Assembly (NCBI GenBank): GCA_958450365.1
Contig: CAUEEP010000134.1
Coordinates: forward strand, 1-64,000
From: Mesorhabditis belari
Lineage: Eukaryota; Nematoda; Chromadorea; Rhabditida; Rhabditidae
Reading direction: 5' to 3'
DNA: 64,000 nt
In this document: in pieces, positions 1 to 11,051 of the stretch
How positions within the stretch are numbered: the stretch's first letter is position 1
How the letters are laid out: every line of letters starts with the position of its first letter
Translations under genes and position numbers: made by a program
The notes under the pieces: model-generated
Database searches by the model: none
Told to the model about the DNA's origin: nothing
Seen by the model: the letters and a program-made list of their open reading frames with translations, nothing else

Positions 1-544
1 TAGATATCTGGATTTTTTACGGTACCGGTACTCTGCCAAGGATCTTGGTTCGATGTTAATACCGCTAATAACTCACCACTTCGCTCACCAATCCTTGAGT
101 ACTCCTTTAACGGAACCGATTATTATTCCGCTAAGTCTATATTACAGACACGAGCAGATTTGGTATACAAGAGATATATAACTTCTTGAAGAGATATATA
201 ACTACTTGTAAATTTTATTAGCACGGAACTGGGGTCCTACAGTCCTGCTAACTATTAGATTTGACAAAGAAATTCGTAAGAAAAAAAGTCTGCACGGGGA
301 TTTCTTAAAAACTAAGCTTCGTGGCAATTCTTCCCAAATTTTTTGATAAATAAGAGATTTCTTCAGCTCAGATGATACTTTTTCAGTAAATCTCAGCCTT
401 TAGATCTTAAAGTTTGCTTTATGGGTGAAACGTTCAAACTATGCGTCTATTAAAAGCTATTATCGGAGAGTGGTAATATAGTAGGTGCAGCCAGCCGGCT
501 TTGAGAACTCAGTTTAAGAACTCTGTCATCTGTACGACTTTCAA

Positions 545-640
545 GTTTAACGACTTCTTCCGAAGCCTTTACCAATGAGCTACATCAACATGTGTTTCTT
601 TTGTCAAGATAAACCCTTATGCGTTACTGTTCAACTGGCG
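545..640 (-). repeat. tRNA-like SINE head in block A
   Basis: On the minus strand the sequence TAGCTCATTGGTAAAGGC resembles a tRNA D-arm / Pol III box A and matches the head of the SINEs at 38.8-39.1 kb (same caatgagc..aca.catgtg context). No box B arm follows, so it is a fragment. Copies are at about 13,610-13,690 and 18,640-18,720. Confidence 0.4.
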
Positions 641-829
641 CCTGATTTGCAATGATGGAAAGCGCCTGCATTTGTGCCTCTGTTCAGCCATTCCTTTATC
701 GTGATCACATTGAATTGATCTGAACAGCGAATAAAAGCATTGGATGATACCTAAAAATTTGATTTTCATTTGTTTTTCGTTTTCTAGAAGCTCTCCCTCA
801 CTACAGAATTAGACAAAAGTCGATACCAT

Positions 830-1035
830 AATTTCTCTAGTGCACTCCCCTGCCCCCGAGTCGAGCTCGATTTTACGGTTTCCAAGCTTTTGCAGAAGCT
901 CAACACTCTCAAATCCTCACTCAGATCTCATCGTCAGCTATATTTCCGACCCCACATCGATAGGTTCGGATAAGCTGCCCTCGAGGATTTATAGGATTTA
1001 GGCAAAGCTTAAGATGCGCTACTATTAGTGAAAAA
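830..1035. repeat. MITE relative in block A
   Basis: Shares its interior (agatctcatcgtcagctatattt, catcgataggttc) and its right end (gcgctactattagtga) with the complete MITE at 7,010-7,232. A second partial copy in the opposite orientation lies at 2,895-3,060. Both recur in A2 and A3. Confidence 0.6.
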
Positions 1036-2439
1036 CGACAAATAAATTTAGAGATTAGTACTAGCTAGAATTGCTTTAAAGAAAACTAGAATCATTGACG
1101 AATCACTGACCTTTTATATACAAGATATGCATCGTCTCTGTTGTTTCTCCTCTGGCCAATGAATATCGAAATCTGGTGTAAATGATTGACGAAAGTTGGC
1201 ACAAAAATAGAGACGAGCCGAGTTTCTGACGTTCTTAAAAGATAGAGAAGATTAATGTAATGATTATTGTAATCAATAAACATCAACGAATCGCAAGTCA
1301 AAAGCTGGGAAAGCATTTTACCAACGAAAGATTAGCAAAAGGTTAAGCAAAGCAAGCAAATTGATCTAACTCTTGCTATTCATTTAAATGATTATCACTA
1401 GGTATACAATGAAAAAACAAGATTTAGCCACTTCAAAAACAGATTTTCAAACCAAAAGATAGAGCTTTAAAGATTCTATCTCTAATGCAGAGGAAAAAAA
1501 ATAGCTATTGAAGTGAGCACAAGTTTTTTCTGTTGTAAAACCTATTGAAAATCATATAAATGAATAGCAAAAGTGGGACTTGAAACCTCAAGCTTACCTT
1601 TTACTAATCTTTCAGTTGATAAAATGCTTATTTTATCTCTAACTTTTCGTGAATTTGAGCCTTTTTTGAGGAATTGAAATTCAAGGTAACAGTTTCTTGG
1701 AAAAACTTTCAATGAAACGGATTTAACTCAAAGTATTCTTGTTTTTGGGGTTATTCGGCCAGAAAGCTGTTGTTTGAAAGCCGTCAAATTGAATCAAAGC
1801 CAATCAAAAGCCAACGTTCAACTTGTTGTTTCAAAGTGAGCAAATCGTTCGCGAGATATTGAATCCATTCCAATTGATGTTCTGGGCTGAAAATCGTGAT
1901 TTAAAACGTTGAAACTTGGAACAGGATGACCGCTTATCATCGCCACACAGTTTTTCGCTTATATTTCGTTTATTTATCATCTCTAGAATCACTTTAACCC
2001 CCTTTTTAAGAGAAAAATAAGAAAAAGAAAAATAAGAAAAACCATTTGATTTGGTCAGTACTAGAGCCAAATTTAATGGAGATTCTAATAAAACCAATCA
2101 TAAGTTGACCTGAGCTTCTATACTTTTTGACTACCCACCCTTCTCCCCCGACGGGTTGGGTGGGGTAAGTTTTGTACAGAAATCTCGATTAGTTAAGCAA
2201 CTTTCATTACGCTTTTCGACACTTTTCGCTAAGGAAACCTCTGTTGCTGTCAATAGATAAAAAGATAGAGCATAAAAAGTTTAGTATATAGGGAAATTTT
2301 CAGAGAAATTCATTCACCCATTTCATTGTAGAGGTTTTTGAAAGAAAAACCACGAAGAATAGTCTCTATTTTGGTTGTAAGTGAACGGAAAGACTTAAAA
2401 AGAGCTGGAAATTCTCCCAAAAGCTTTCCAAATTGTGAC

Positions 2440-2830
2440 TGCACAAATTGTGGGTTCTCAGCCGGTCCTCCTACTCGACCCCTTTCTGGCAGCCGACGTG
2501 CTATGGGGGCGATATAAAGCTGTAAATTCTTGTTCAGCATCATGGCAGGGCTGAGTCCCGGCCTGAGTCAGAAAAAGACTCAGTAAAATCCCATGGTGCG
2601 GCGTGCTTGCGTCGGTTGGAAGGATACACCATGGTAAGGCGCGGCTCCCGGACAAACCCTAGCCAGTGACCCCCGGCTTCCACCGTGGCAGGGGAGGCGT
2701 AGGGGGAAATTTATTATCCCCTGACTCATTGACAGCAGCAGGGATAGGCAAGAAGTACCCCCTGCCTCCTGGTCAATAATTCCTGTGAAAGTGTGTGTGT
2801 ATTTTTTGCATTTTTCGCGGCGGCCAATTT
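2440..2830. repeat. GC-rich island in block A
   Basis: About 390 bp of conspicuously GC-rich sequence (ccggtcctcctactcgaccc, gcggcgtgcttgcgtcggtt, ccccctgcctcctgg) in AT-rich surroundings, also at about 15,480-15,870 and 20,515-20,905. It has GATATAAAG at 2,511-2,519 and a run of short G/C-rich inverted motifs, with no long ORF shared by all three copies. It looks like the end of a retroelement or a structured RNA gene, but I could not identify it. Confidence 0.5.
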
Positions 2831-3379
2831 TCTTCGCTTCAGTTTTTAGATAGATAGAAGAAGAAATATTAAAGAAGTTCGCAAAGATCTACCGTATTTT
2901 CTCTAATAGTATAGTAGTGCACCGTGAGCGTCGCCTAAGTTGCTCGAAATCTCGAGATCCTATCAGAACCTTATCAGAACCTATAGATGTGGGGGTCCGG
3001 AAAAATGTAGCTGACGATGAGATCTAGTGGGGGGATTAGAGTGTTGAGCTTCTGTGAGAACCTAGAATCTATCAAGTTTTGAATCTAATTCCATCACTAT
3101 TGAATTGCAAATGAGAATCTACTCAAGGGAATTGACTTTCTATATTCAAATTGTTGATTAAATTTAGATTACAGTACTAAATTTGAAAACACTGGTTCAT
3201 TTTCAGCTTTGAAACCCAAACCAAGATGTTTTCCTGGGCCCAGCTTTTCACTGGGTTTAATTTGCGCTTTGAAACTCTCCTTAATCAAATCCTAGTCTTT
3301 TGGTAGACTTTTTTACTCAAAACAAATGATAAATGCTCTATTCAGTTTATCATTTTTCCTTTAAATCGATGATTTCAAT

Positions 3380-3553
3380 ATGCCAGAAAGGATGCGTTCA
3401 CGTTTTTTCCCGCACAAAGCACAGATCTTTTCACAAACCGTTGCTGCTTCCATTCATCGCCTTGATTTCCTTGAGTTGCAACGAAATTCTCGAGAATTCC
3501 CCACCAATAAGTGGCATCGAAATGAACGGATTCGTGCGTATTCTAAAGTTTAA
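3380..3553 (+). CDS. Unrecognised 57-codon ORF in block A
   Basis: ORF beginning MPERMRSRFFPHK and containing SQTVAASIHRLDFLELQRN, basic and without signal peptide or membrane segment. It recurs at about 16,422-16,595 and 21,457-21,630. The residue composition looks protein-like, but conservation between recent duplicates says nothing about selection. It could be a lone exon or chance. I assign no function. Confidence 0.2.
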   Translation: MPERMRSRFFPHKAQIFSQTVAASIHRLDFLELQRNSREFPTNKWHRNERIRAYSKV

Positions 3554-4610
3554 ATTTAAATTTAAATCTAATTTTGCTCATCAATTTAAAACTCGTCAAA
3601 TTTCACAAAAATTTCATTTCAAAATCTTTGACGATTCAAATTTTACTTTAATTTCTTAATTTTGTTTTGAAATTTTAGCAAGAAAATCTTTATCTTTGCT
3701 CGGAAAAATCAAAAGAAAGAAGCAATTATTGAGTTTTTTTTTGTTTTTTATTAAGCAAACCTCGAGAAAGAAAAAACTTTTTGTTTTTTTGAAATATTTT
3801 TAATCCGAGCTGAAAAGTGGCAACAAAATTTTTCGAAAAATACCTGCATTGTCGATGCAAAAATGAAAAGTGAACATTGTGAAAACTGAAGCAGAATATA
3901 AACGAAAGAAGAGAAGTTTTTTATCAGAGATTCCCTTTTTTGTCCCGTTATCATTCGTTATCAAATAAAAATTTAGCCTCATTTTTCTTTTCTCTTCTAA
4001 ATATTTGCCTTTCCAAGTCCTAACTTTTCCAGTCCTTTTATCCTAAATTCCACCAAAATATCTCCCTTTTACTTTTCACTTCTCAATTTAAAAGAAATCG
4101 AACGTTTTAGGAATTTTTTTATGAAACACACAAGTCTTGAGTAGTTTTCCAGGTATTTAAAAAAAAAATCCCGGATTTTGAACAAGTCGTCATACTTTGA
4201 AAGCCTATAACTTTGTCCAGAGATTATATTTTTGCTAACTTTTTATAGATTGTAAAGAGGGACATTTCAGGCTTTTTTAGATCGCCTGCTCGCCCACCAA
4301 CGTTGTTTACTTTTTTGAATTTTTGCATAAAAATGCAAATAAGTTGAAAGATTCAATTTCTTTTTGGCTTAGATGACAAGTTTTGAAGTTTTTATCTTCC
4401 AATTGTCCACGTTTTTCACTCTCTTTTTGATTTTAAAGTCTTCACCAAAGGAGAAAACTTTTCTTTACTGTAATTGAGTGAATTTTAATGTACTTTTGTA
4501 CTCTGTACTTTTTCAATCATATCTTGTCTTTCAATTCATTTTCAACTTGTACAAAACAAATTTATTTACATTTATTAATTCGATTAGCTTAAAAGTACGC
4601 TTAAAGTAGT

Positions 4611-4616
4611 TTTATT
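4611..4616 (-). promoter_or_regulatory. Poly(A) signal AATAAA of scramblase copy 1
   Basis: AATAAA on the minus strand starts 8 bp beyond the TAA stop at 4,624. The same signal is at 22,686-22,691 for copy 2. Confidence 0.7.
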
Positions 4617-4623
4617 CATTTCA

Positions 4624-7408
4624 TTAACTTTTTTGTTGATTTTGATTGTTTTCAAAAGCGAGAAAGTCCTGAAATTTTTGTTTTTGCTTAAAAAACGAAT
4701 ATTCTATTTGAATTTTATCAAAATTTAAACTTACAATTAAGAACGTGGCGCCAAGCAGTGTTCCTTTTGCTTTTGCGTCCAAATCAATTGGGACTAAAGA
4801 CAAAAAAAAGCTTATATACTTTGTGCTCTAGTAAACGTTTCCCCACTGGCACACTCTTGCTTTTAATGTCACTAAAAGCAGGAATCAAGTGCGCTAGAGG
4901 TTGAGCGTTTATTCGGGCACAAAGAATGGGGACTAAAACTAGCTACGATAAAAATTTCACACTCAGCAATGAAATTATCTGCATCGGTGAACATCTCTTT
5001 CACCGGTCCACTCCATTTTTCGAATTGTGCCAACTAATTGGCGATCAGGCGTCTCCAGCTGTAAATAAAGATTCTTAAATCGTAAAGAATTTGAAATTTT
5101 ACATCGAAAATCTTGTCCGCACAACAATTACAGCACCAATTGAAGCTGCACATGTTCGGGCCGGTGATCCTGGAAAGGTTACGATAATATGCAAATAAAG
5201 GATTAATACAGAAAGTTCTAGTTCGAGCTTTTAGTTCCGATACCTCAAAATCTCTTGCGACTCATCGGCGTTCATAATCGCCATATTGTAAGAACAACAC
5301 CCGAAACGCTCCCGCACAACACCGATCCGAAATTTGAAGTTTTAAAAAAGATTTGGCTTAACGCTAATTATCCTAAAAAGATCAGCAACAATTTCCTTAA
5401 TTTCTTTGATTAGCTGTATTAATATTGAACCAAGATCTTGATAAGTACCGGTACCGTAAATAATCAAACTAAGGATATCTAGATTAATCTATAGATAAAT
5501 CTAGATATCTAGATTTTTTACGGTACCGGTACTTGCCAAGATCTTGGTTCGATGTTAATACCGCTAATAACTCACCACTTGGCTCACCAATCCTTGAGTA
5601 CTTTAACGGAACTGATTATTATTCCGCTAAGTCTATATTACAGACACGAGCAGATTTGGTATACAAGAGATATATAACTTCTTGAAGAGATATATAACTA
5701 CTTGTAAATTTTATTAGCACGGAACTAGTCCTACAGTCCTGCTAACTATTAGATTGACAAGAAAATTCGTAAGAAAAAAAAAGTCTGCACGGTGATTTCT
5801 TAAAAAACTAAGCCATAAATTCTTCCCAAATTTTTGATAAATAAGAGATTTCTTCAGCTCAGATGACACTTTTTCAGTAACCAGCCTTTAGATAAGTTTT
5901 TAATGGATTAATGAATAGATAATAGATCTTTAATTGATTCTAAACCCACCTTTTGATTACCATAAAGTAAATTTTACCAACCACATTCCCGACTGGCGCC
6001 TCGACAGTCACTTCAGAACCACAGCAACGGAAATTCGCCAAAGCAACACCAGGTACAGCACTTGAAGGGACGGCTGATACGCATCACTTCCTAAAACTTA
6101 GCTAATAAAAGAATAAAAAAGGAGTCTAGCAATAAAAATGGGTAGAGTAAACTGTCAATAACGTAAAAAAAGTAAATGATAAAGAATTTCCAAGAGGAAT
6201 TGAACCCTCGATCTTCTGCTTACCGGGCAGACTCTCTATCATTAGCTATTAGCGCCTTCTTTCCCCAACAAGAAATAGGAAACACAAGGAAGAAAGAGAA
6301 GGAAATTTCTGGCTTTCTGGGAAGACAAGAGTTTCACTTCAAATTGTCTTGAATCTGTTCTAATTATCGAGATTACTACAGCTACAGCATTTTAAACTTA
6401 TCTAGCATTCAAAAAAAACTTCTCTGTACTCACTCGATTGAAATTATCGACAATATGTATAGTGAATCCTCTTTGCCCTCCACAACATTGTCTCATACAG
6501 CATCCTGATTCCTCGTAAGCGTAGTAGACCTATCATTTCATCAATCAAAGACCAGAATGTCTGAAATTTCTAAAAAAAAACAAGCCATTTTCTCACCTGT
6601 TGTCCAACAGAATTGTAAATAGCGTATTTATTTTTCACCTCCCAACCGGCGACCGCTTCCAAAAGGCTCACTTTCTAAAAGGGAATCTTTGAAGCAAGAA
6701 AGAGTCTAATAAAAGAATGCGTTTGTAAAATCAAGCACAAAGTACAGGGCATTAAACTGGCTAAGATAAATCACCTGTTGAATGATTAAACGATCGATTT
6801 GCGTGAGATACTCGAGTCCAATTGGCACTCCAGCAATTGGGGCCATCGTTGGCATAAAGCCGACAGCTGAAACGCTAATGGCTAGACTTCTAAAACGTGT
6901 CCCCTTTTTCTTTTTTATTTTAATCCTGTCTCTCTTTTTCTCTAATCTATTCACTTTTTATATCTTTCGATATCCTTTGTGAACGCTCACAGAATCAAAC
7001 AAAAAGTAGATAGCGTATTTTCTCTAATAGTAGTGCGTCCCAGCGAGCCGAGTTGGTGACGATTTTACAGTTTTCAAGCTTTCACAAAAGCTCAACACTC
7101 AAATCCCCCACTAGATCTCATCGTCAGTTACATTTTCCGACCCCACATCGATAGGTTCTGATAAGCGGTTCTCGAGACTTCGGAGAATTTAGGCGACGCT
7201 CAGGGTGCACTACTATTAGAGAGAACACGGTAGATTGAATAAAAATAGAGACAAAATTACGGTAGAGAGAAAGGGAACACGTTTTAGAAAATAGGCAATA
7301 AGCTAAAGATTTCAACGACTCACGAGCTCCCGGTGGTGCAGCGGGCATTGGCAATCCGGGTTCAATCTTGATCGTAGAGATATTTCTCTCTTTATCGTAG
7401 CTCTCCAT
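4624..7408 (-). CDS. Phospholipid scramblase, copy 1 (10 exons, frameshifted as read)
   Basis: Scramblases move phospholipids across membranes in a Ca2+-dependent way. Exons (minus strand): 7,324-7,408; 6,775-6,866; 6,597-6,674; 6,434-6,529; 5,961-6,090; 5,244-~5,335; 5,103-5,169; 4,961-5,058; 4,735-4,793; 4,624-4,668. Family features: a Pro-rich N-terminus starting MESYDKERN, then GLEYLTQIDRLIIQQ, a Cys-rich stretch (CCMRQCC), the Ca2+-site motif DADNFIAEFPID and a C-terminal hydrophobic segment GATFLIDFLAFE. AATAAA lies 8 bp after the stop (4,611-4,616). As read, exon 5 has one extra A (about 6,039-6,042) and exon 8 lacks two bases of an A run, so the frame is broken twice. The acceptor of exon 6 has no AG, so the join across the A/B border is unresolved. 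It could be a decayed copy or consensus error. Confidence 0.85.
5427..5550. repeat. Palindromic block border, A1/B1
   Basis: Inverted arms at 5,427-5,459 (gaaccaagatcttgataagt then accggtaccgtaaa) and 5,515-5,550 (reverse complement with small differences). The spacer is itself palindromic (gatatctagattaatc / gataaatctagatatc). The border lies in the scramblase intron between exons 5 and 6. Such a structure could form a hairpin or cruciform. Confidence 0.9.
6185..6262 (-). pseudogene. tRNA-like sequence in scramblase intron 4
   Basis: Minus strand shows a D-arm-like TAGCTAATGATAGAGAG, a perfect 5-bp anticodon-type stem TCTGC/GCAGA with loop CCGGTAA (GGT at the anticodon position) and a T-arm-like GAGGGTTCAATTCCTC. 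The acceptor strands do not pair and position 33 is C, so it is a tRNA-derived relic or SINE head, not a working tRNA gene. Copy at about 24,256-24,333. Confidence 0.55.
7010..7232. mobile_element. Complete ~220-bp MITE in scramblase intron 1
   Basis: Inverted termini of the type taccgtrttytctctaatag followed by tagtgc: left end cgtattttctctaatagtag (7,013 on) and right end ending tattagagagaacacggtag. Coding capacity is absent. Copy in B2 at about 25,079-25,301. Its end sequence resembles short palindromic MITEs common in Caenorhabditis genomes, a resemblance from memory only. It sits wholly inside the intron between exons 1 and 2. Confidence 0.75.
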
Positions 7409-7876
7409 TTCTCTAAAAATATCATAATCAATTTAATTAAATAAAAGATTCAAAATCAGTTTGACTTTTAGAAAAAAGAAGGTAGAAAGATTAATGAGCA
7501 AAAAAGCTATTTTACGTACAAATAAAGTTATTTTCTTAGTTTTTAAAACATCGCTAAAGCTATTAAGTAAAAAATTGTTATGTTGTTGTCAGTATTAGGA
7601 TAAAATTGTTGTGCTTTCAAAGAAAAACGCAAAATTTTCTCTTTCAACCTGAAAATATTTTTCTGAAAGCCGAGAGATTGTTTATTTGTCTTTTAGTGCG
7701 GGCTATTGACTTTTGACTACATAAAATTAGGTGAAAACGTCAGGGAAAAAAAAGTAAAGAATAAGTGCAAAAAAATTGGCTTGTTAAAATCTATAAACCA
7801 AAAAACACCCTTTTAAGGCAAAATCTACAGCGCTGTGCACGTCTTAGCGAATCAATTGTATATTTTATATCAATTG

Positions 7877-7985
7877 GAACCGTATTAGATCAAAAAAAGA
7901 ACCGTATTGGAACCGTATTAGATCAAAAAAAGAACCGTATTGGAACCGTATTAGATCAAAAAAAGAACCGTATTGGAACCGTATA
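7877..7985. repeat. 34-bp tandem repeat, three copies
   Basis: Repeats of gaaccgtattagatcaaaa plus aaagaaccgtattg. It is the reverse complement of the higher-order junction found many times in the satellite at 33,719-34,680. Copy in B2 at 25,944-26,054. Confidence 0.9.
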
Positions 7986-8384
7986 TTTTACAAAATAGCA
8001 ATTGAGGACAAATTCAAATGGAAAAGTTTAAAGTGACCTAAATTTGGATGTGACGCATTTGGGTTTTCAAAAAGTGGGTAAGAAAATTCCGGGTTCTGAA
8101 AGAATCAAATTTCACATTAAAAATGCTGTCCTTACACAAAAAGTGAGTTCTACGCTAAATAAAATATTATTTTCTCATTTTTTAAAAGAGCAAGTTGAAA
8201 AAAAATATTACTAACATATTACGGCTCCAAACATCCAAATTCTAGATCGAAATTTTACCCAAACTGCTAAATCTTTTAACCCAGAAACACTAATTTCAAA
8301 TGATTTTCCAAAACGAGAGGAATAACAAGACAAATTCGCGGCTGAACTGGATTGACTGGCTTTAGAAGAGTGGGTATTTTGCAA

Positions 8385-8822
8385 CGACTTCTATCCAGAA
8401 GAGCTTTGCCACTGCCTCAAGACCTCAAGAAAATGGTCATCCAAATACGTTAAGTCCATTTCTCATTCTAATTCTTCTCTTGATTTGCTCCAAAGGGACT
8501 CTATTTACTAGGCATGAACACCATTTATAGGATTGACAAAGTTTTGCCTATGATTGAACGTCCGGTGAACATAATCCAAATTTGCCAAGTTGCTGTAGTC
8601 AGATCAACAAATCTGTGTATCGTAGAATCGGGAAGAACATATTTTTGCATCACGTGTTCCAAAGTAGCTACAATTGAGGCAGTTGCGCACTTTCCATAGC
8701 AATCCCCGATCTTCTAGCCACCCGTCAAAGTCAACATCAGCTTTTCCGGCAATTTTGGGCCATTCTTTCAATAGGTTAAACGATTTCAGCTCTAATCTAT
8801 TTGCTGCAGCGACACCCGCCAT
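8385..8822 (-). pseudogene. Merlin / ISXO2-type transposase pseudogene
   Basis: Transposase of the Merlin superfamily (IS1016/ISXO2 fold), now interrupted by frameshifts and stops. In order on the minus strand: a start MAGVAAANRLELK, a zinc-ribbon-like segment (WLEDRGLL...NCLNC), then in another frame HVMQKYVLPDSTIH, corresponding to the family's 'KYV.PGSTI.SD.W' region, then LDYVHRTFNHRQNFVNPING, the 'GY.H.TVNHS.NFV' hallmark, then IESLW and YLDDHFLE near the C-terminus. The central catalytic part is largely missing. Copy in B2 at about 26,454-26,891. The family assignment rests on these ordered motifs; I ran no search. Confidence 0.75.
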
Positions 8823-8997
8823 AACTAAATAAAGAAAGTAAAGTAAATAAAAACCTAATTTGTTAAAATGAATAGTAAAAGTCGCATGACAATCAACAGA
8901 GATCAACAACAATCATTAAATGGGACTTGATGAAATTATTCAAATTTTCAATGCCCCTAAACTCCCATAGCACCAATCAACAAAGCGAAAAGACCGA

Positions 8998-9310
8998 GAA
9001 AAGTATAGAAAGTATAGAAAGTATAGAAAGTATAGAAAGTATAGTAAGTATAGTAAGTATAGTAAGTATAGAAAGGATAGAAAGTACAGAAAGTACAGAA
9101 AGTATAGAAAGTATAGAAAGTATAGAAACGATAGAAAGTATAGAAACGATAGAAAGTATAGAAACGATAGAAAGCATAGAAACGACAGAAAGTATAGAAA
9201 GGGAAAAGATAGAAAGGATAGCAAGACTAGCAAGAATAGAAAGGATAGAAAGGATAGAAAGGATAGAAAGGATAGAAAGGATAGAAAGGATAGAAAGTAT
9301 AGAAACTCTA
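8998..9310. repeat. 9-bp minisatellite (agtatagaa)n
   Basis: About 300 bp of agtatagaa and near variants. Because the period is a multiple of three it keeps long open frames in several phases (Ser-Ile-Glu repeats on plus), which are not evidence of a protein. The B2 copy (27,067-27,370) is one unit shorter. Confidence 0.95.
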
Positions 9311-10433
9311 AAATCTAAACTTTAACAATTTTAAAAGAAAGAAACAGGGAAAAAGGTGAAAACAATAAAAGAAGAACGGAAAGTTTAAAAATAAAAGAAG
9401 AACGGAAAGTTTAACAATAAACAGAAATTTATAAGGATAAAGAATAGGAACAATACGCGCAAAAGAGACAGCGAAGCGCCAAATCATAATTTTTTTGAAA
9501 GAATGAATTTTAAAAGGAAAAATGAGACGCCGTCTCGACTACGGTAGTTAGGTGTATTTTAGAATTTAGGCTTGGCAAGTTGCCAACCCGTACTCAAACT
9601 GCGGGAATTTTACTTTTACTTTTGCCCTTACTTTCACTTTTACTTGTTTTTGTAGTTGAATTTTGAAATTTGAAAACAAAAACAAAGCTTTTTAAGATTT
9701 CTTTTCACAATTCGTTACCCTTAGTGATCATTTTTACAGAAAATCGCATAAACAAGAAAAAGCTATGGAGTAAAAAATTGGTTAGCTGTGTTTTTTTGTG
9801 TTAGCTGTGTGCCAAAGATGGCTTACTCTTAGAAATTGAGTGCATCAGGGAAGTTGTATTTACAATTTTTACACTCAAAGTACACTTAAAGATCGAATTT
9901 TGCTTTTATCATTGACTTTAAGTACAAAAATTTAAGGTCAAAGAATGAGAATTTCAAAATTTCTCAAAACTAGTGAGCAACCTGTTGATTTGTATGTGAA
10001 TTTGTCAAGGAAAAAAGAGAAAAGGGAAAGAATTGAGCGAAGAAAACAGAGATTTGAGTAAACATTTGGGGTTTTTCGGGTTTTTCGGGTTTTTGGTGGG
10101 TTTATTTACCCAATTTTTCTCTTTCTACTTATGAGAAAAAGATTTTGATTCAGAAATTAGCTGTAAATGATTTTGAAAGAGTTTAATATCGAAAAAAAAA
10201 ACATATCTAATTTGACGAAACAAGTTTGAGAATTGACTATTTTTATATAAATTTTGTTTTTTTATAAATTAAGAAGTCAAAATTGCTTTTAAACTGGGGA
10301 TTTGTGGGAAATCGATTAAAATTAAATTAAACCCGATTGAATCAACAATTTTTGCCATAACTTTGAAACAAATTTGCATTTTAGACAAAAACAAAGTTTT
10401 GTGAAGTTTTATGAAAGTTTTAGATCAGAATTC

Positions 10434-10996
10434 GGTTCTTTTCCAATATCGGGGAGCGGTCCGATTATCGGGGGAGCGGAAGGAAAATCGGGGGAGCAAA
10501 TTTTGCCCCCTCGAAAAATGCATTTCTGGGACTTTTATTTTAACTGCAACGTTTTTTTAAAATTTTTGGCAGCGCTACATATGTCCTATATTATCCAAAG
10601 TACTGCCATAAAATCCGCGAATTACCCGTTATTCTCACAACCTTTATATTAGATCACAAAAGTGACTTAAATATCTAACACTTGGGAACATTTCGCCGTG
10701 CGCAAGTGTCACATACCCAGCGAAATAGATCTTTTCCCTTTGAGCGGACTTTCATCGATTCGCCACAGTTGCAAATCCACGACTGGATGACTCCTTTGGT
10801 GACGAAATAATCGATTGCCGTCGATTCCTTGAACGCACAAATATCGGAGAAGCGCATCGTCGTTAAAGTTTAAAAAAAACGTTGCAGTTAAAATAAAAGT
10901 CCCAGAAATGCATTTTTCGAGGGGGCAAAATTTGCTCCCCGATTTTCCTTCCGCTCCCCGATAATCGGACCGCTCCCCCGATATTGGAAAAGAACC
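10434..10996. mobile_element. Non-autonomous Merlin-type element with 8-bp TSD (B1)
   Basis: Inverted termini of about 130 bp starting ggttcttttccaatatcggg, with repeated atcgggggagcgg motifs. It is flanked by the perfect 8-bp direct repeat cagaattc at 10,426-10,433 and 10,997-11,004. An 8-9 bp duplication is what Merlin elements make. It encloses a 60-codon minus-strand ORF (10,675-10,857) with a zinc ribbon (WICNCGESM...FRWVCDTC) like the N-terminus of ISXO2/Merlin transposases. It is therefore best read as an internally deleted Merlin copy. Confidence 0.85.
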
Positions 10997-11051
10997 CAGA
11001 ATTCGAATGATTAGATAGTTGATTAGAAGAGATTAGAAGTGATTAGAATTA

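Larger units (their letters stand above)
1..5515. repeat. Segmental duplication block A, copy A1
   Basis: This block recurs nearly whole at 13,131-18,114 (A2) and 18,115-23,590 (A3). It carries the 3' exons of a scramblase gene at its right (4,624-5,335) and mostly non-coding sequence elsewhere. The window begins inside the right arm of the border palindrome. Over roughly the first 3 kb A1 differs from A2/A3 by many small insertions and substitutions, while from about 3,050 on it is nearly identical apart from homopolymer lengths. Bases 1-4,600 hold no gene I recognise: they contain MITE-like sequence, a GC-rich island and AT-rich filler. Confidence 0.9.

Noticed and set aside
8927..9325. Open frame of 132 codons, Ser-Ile-Glu repeats (and its B2 copy)
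   Set aside because: It is the 9-bp minisatellite read through; three frames are open at once and there is no start context or non-repeat domain.
10080..10105. ggggtttttcgggtttttcggg as a telomere or G-quadruplex tract
   Set aside because: Only three short irregular units, and not the nematode TTAGGC motif.
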